Source: Chloroflexota bacterium
GTDB lineage: Bacteria; Chloroflexota; Anaerolineae; SpSt-600
NCBI GenBank assembly: GCA_011041825.1
Contig: DRAO01000064.1
Span: forward strand, 1 to 5,564
Direction: 5' to 3'
Length of the DNA: 5,564 nucleotides
Each line of letters begins with the position of its first letter. The first letter of the stretch is position 1. This document shows, one piece after another, positions 5,117 to 5,564 of the stretch. The position numbers and the translations under genes were made by a program. The notes beneath the pieces are model-generated. The model searched no databases and was not told where the DNA came from. It saw only the letters and a program-made list of their open reading frames with translations.

Positions 5117-5564
5117 CTAAATGACCCCTAATTCCTTCCCCACCTTGGCAACAATCTCCAGTCCCTTATCCAAATCCTCCCGGCTATGAGAGGCGGAAAT
5201 CATCACCCGGATGCGGGCCTTGCCTCGGGGTACGGTGGGGTAGCCGATGGCCATCGCAAAGACGCCTTCTTCGAACAGGCGGCGGGAGAACTCCTGCGCC
5301 AGCTTGGCCTCGCCCAGCATAATGGGCGTGATGGGAGTGACGCTCTTGCCGGTAGCAAAGCCCAGGTTGCGCATCTCCGTCTTAAAGTAGTTTGTGTTCT
5401 CCCACAGCTTATCCACCAGTTCGGTAGATTCCTCCAGCATCTCCACGGCGGCGATGCAGGCCGCCACGTCCGCCGGGGTCACAGCGCTGGAGAAGAGGAA
5501 GGGTCTGCCCCGTTGGCGGAGCCATTCCACCACGTTCTTCTTCCCCGCCACGTAGCCGCCCACC
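5117..5564 (-). CDS. kbl: Glycine C-acetyltransferase / 2-amino-3-ketobutyrate CoA ligase, C-terminal part
   Basis: PLP-dependent alpha-oxoamine synthase family enzyme of the cytosol, interconverting 2-amino-3-ketobutyrate plus CoA with glycine plus acetyl-CoA, the second step of threonine breakdown through threonine dehydrogenase. Only the last roughly 149 codons are present. The visible part starts at VGGYVAGKK, the segment just after the Schiff-base lysine (which lies outside the window), and includes [77 protein letters not shown]. The [13 protein letters not shown] stretch is typical of this family. The GTG at 5563 is an internal valine codon, not a start. 8-Amino-7-oxononanoate synthase is the closest alternative; the fit to the ligase is better, but the missing half would settle it. 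The gene ends in TAG immediately before a perfect inverted repeat. Confidence 0.88.
   Translation of the reverse strand, partial: VGGYVAGKKNVVEWLRQRGRPFLFSSAVTPADVAACIAAVEMLEESTELVDKLWENTNYFKTEMRNLGFATGKSVTPITPIMLGEAKLAQEFSRRLFEEGVFAMAIGYPTVPRGKARIRVMISASHSREDLDKGLEIVAKVGKELGVI

Noticed and set aside
5117..5563. Complete 148-residue protein starting at the GTG at 5563
   Set aside because: The sequence aligns with the middle and end of a ketobutyrate ligase; VGGYVAG is internal in that family, so the gene is cut by the window edge.
1..5564. CRISPR array, tRNA, rRNA or defence system
   Set aside because: No regularly spaced repeats, no tRNA-like cloverleaf and no toxin, nuclease or helicase motifs were seen; coding density leaves little room for them.

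Overview
The window is a compact, mostly co-directional stretch of bacterial chromosome. Every gene I can support reads on the minus strand, so transcription runs from the right edge to the left. The protein types (glycine C-acetyltransferase, GT4 glycosyltransferase, DUF2085 membrane protein, threonine synthase with an N-terminal zinc ribbon, a citryl-CoA-lyase-like domain, hypoxanthine phosphoribosyltransferase) and GGAGG-type ribosome sites fit a free-living, possibly anaerobic or thermophilic bacterium. The overall feel is Chloroflexota-like, but that is an impression from protein style and not a placement.

Right to left: (1) 5564-5117, the C-terminal part of a 2-amino-3-ketobutyrate CoA ligase/glycine C-acetyltransferase, cut by the window edge. 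(2) 5114-5077, a perfect 14-bp inverted repeat in the short gap. (3) 5069-4746, a small uncharacterised protein whose stop overlaps the next start as ATGA. (4) 4749-3592, a GT4 glycosyltransferase. (5) 3567-3409, a 159-bp non-coding element with perfect 12-bp terminal inverted repeats and a perfect 9-bp target-site duplication: a MITE-like insertion full of hairpins. (6) 3380-2703, a DUF2085 membrane protein. (7) 2706-2679, a near-perfect sigma-70 promoter. (8) 2627-564, a threonine synthase fused in frame to a complete citrate-synthase/citryl-CoA-lyase-type domain. (9) 513-1, hypoxanthine phosphoribosyltransferase, lacking only its last few residues.

The layout suggests two transcription units. 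The right one (possibly from the ketobutyrate ligase, and at least small protein - glycosyltransferase) probably once continued into the DUF2085 gene, because removing the inserted element leaves a gap of about 43 nt. The left one starts at the consensus promoter and carries the fusion gene plus hpt. The threonine synthase and the ketobutyrate ligase both touch threonine/glycine metabolism, but they lie in different units and nothing here shows that they work together.

The two most notable observations are the fusion protein, whose 21-residue linker is encoded by GC-rich tandem hairpin DNA that looks like an intergenic repeat read through in frame, and the MITE-like element with intact target duplications. 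I see no phage, CRISPR, tRNA or rRNA sequence.
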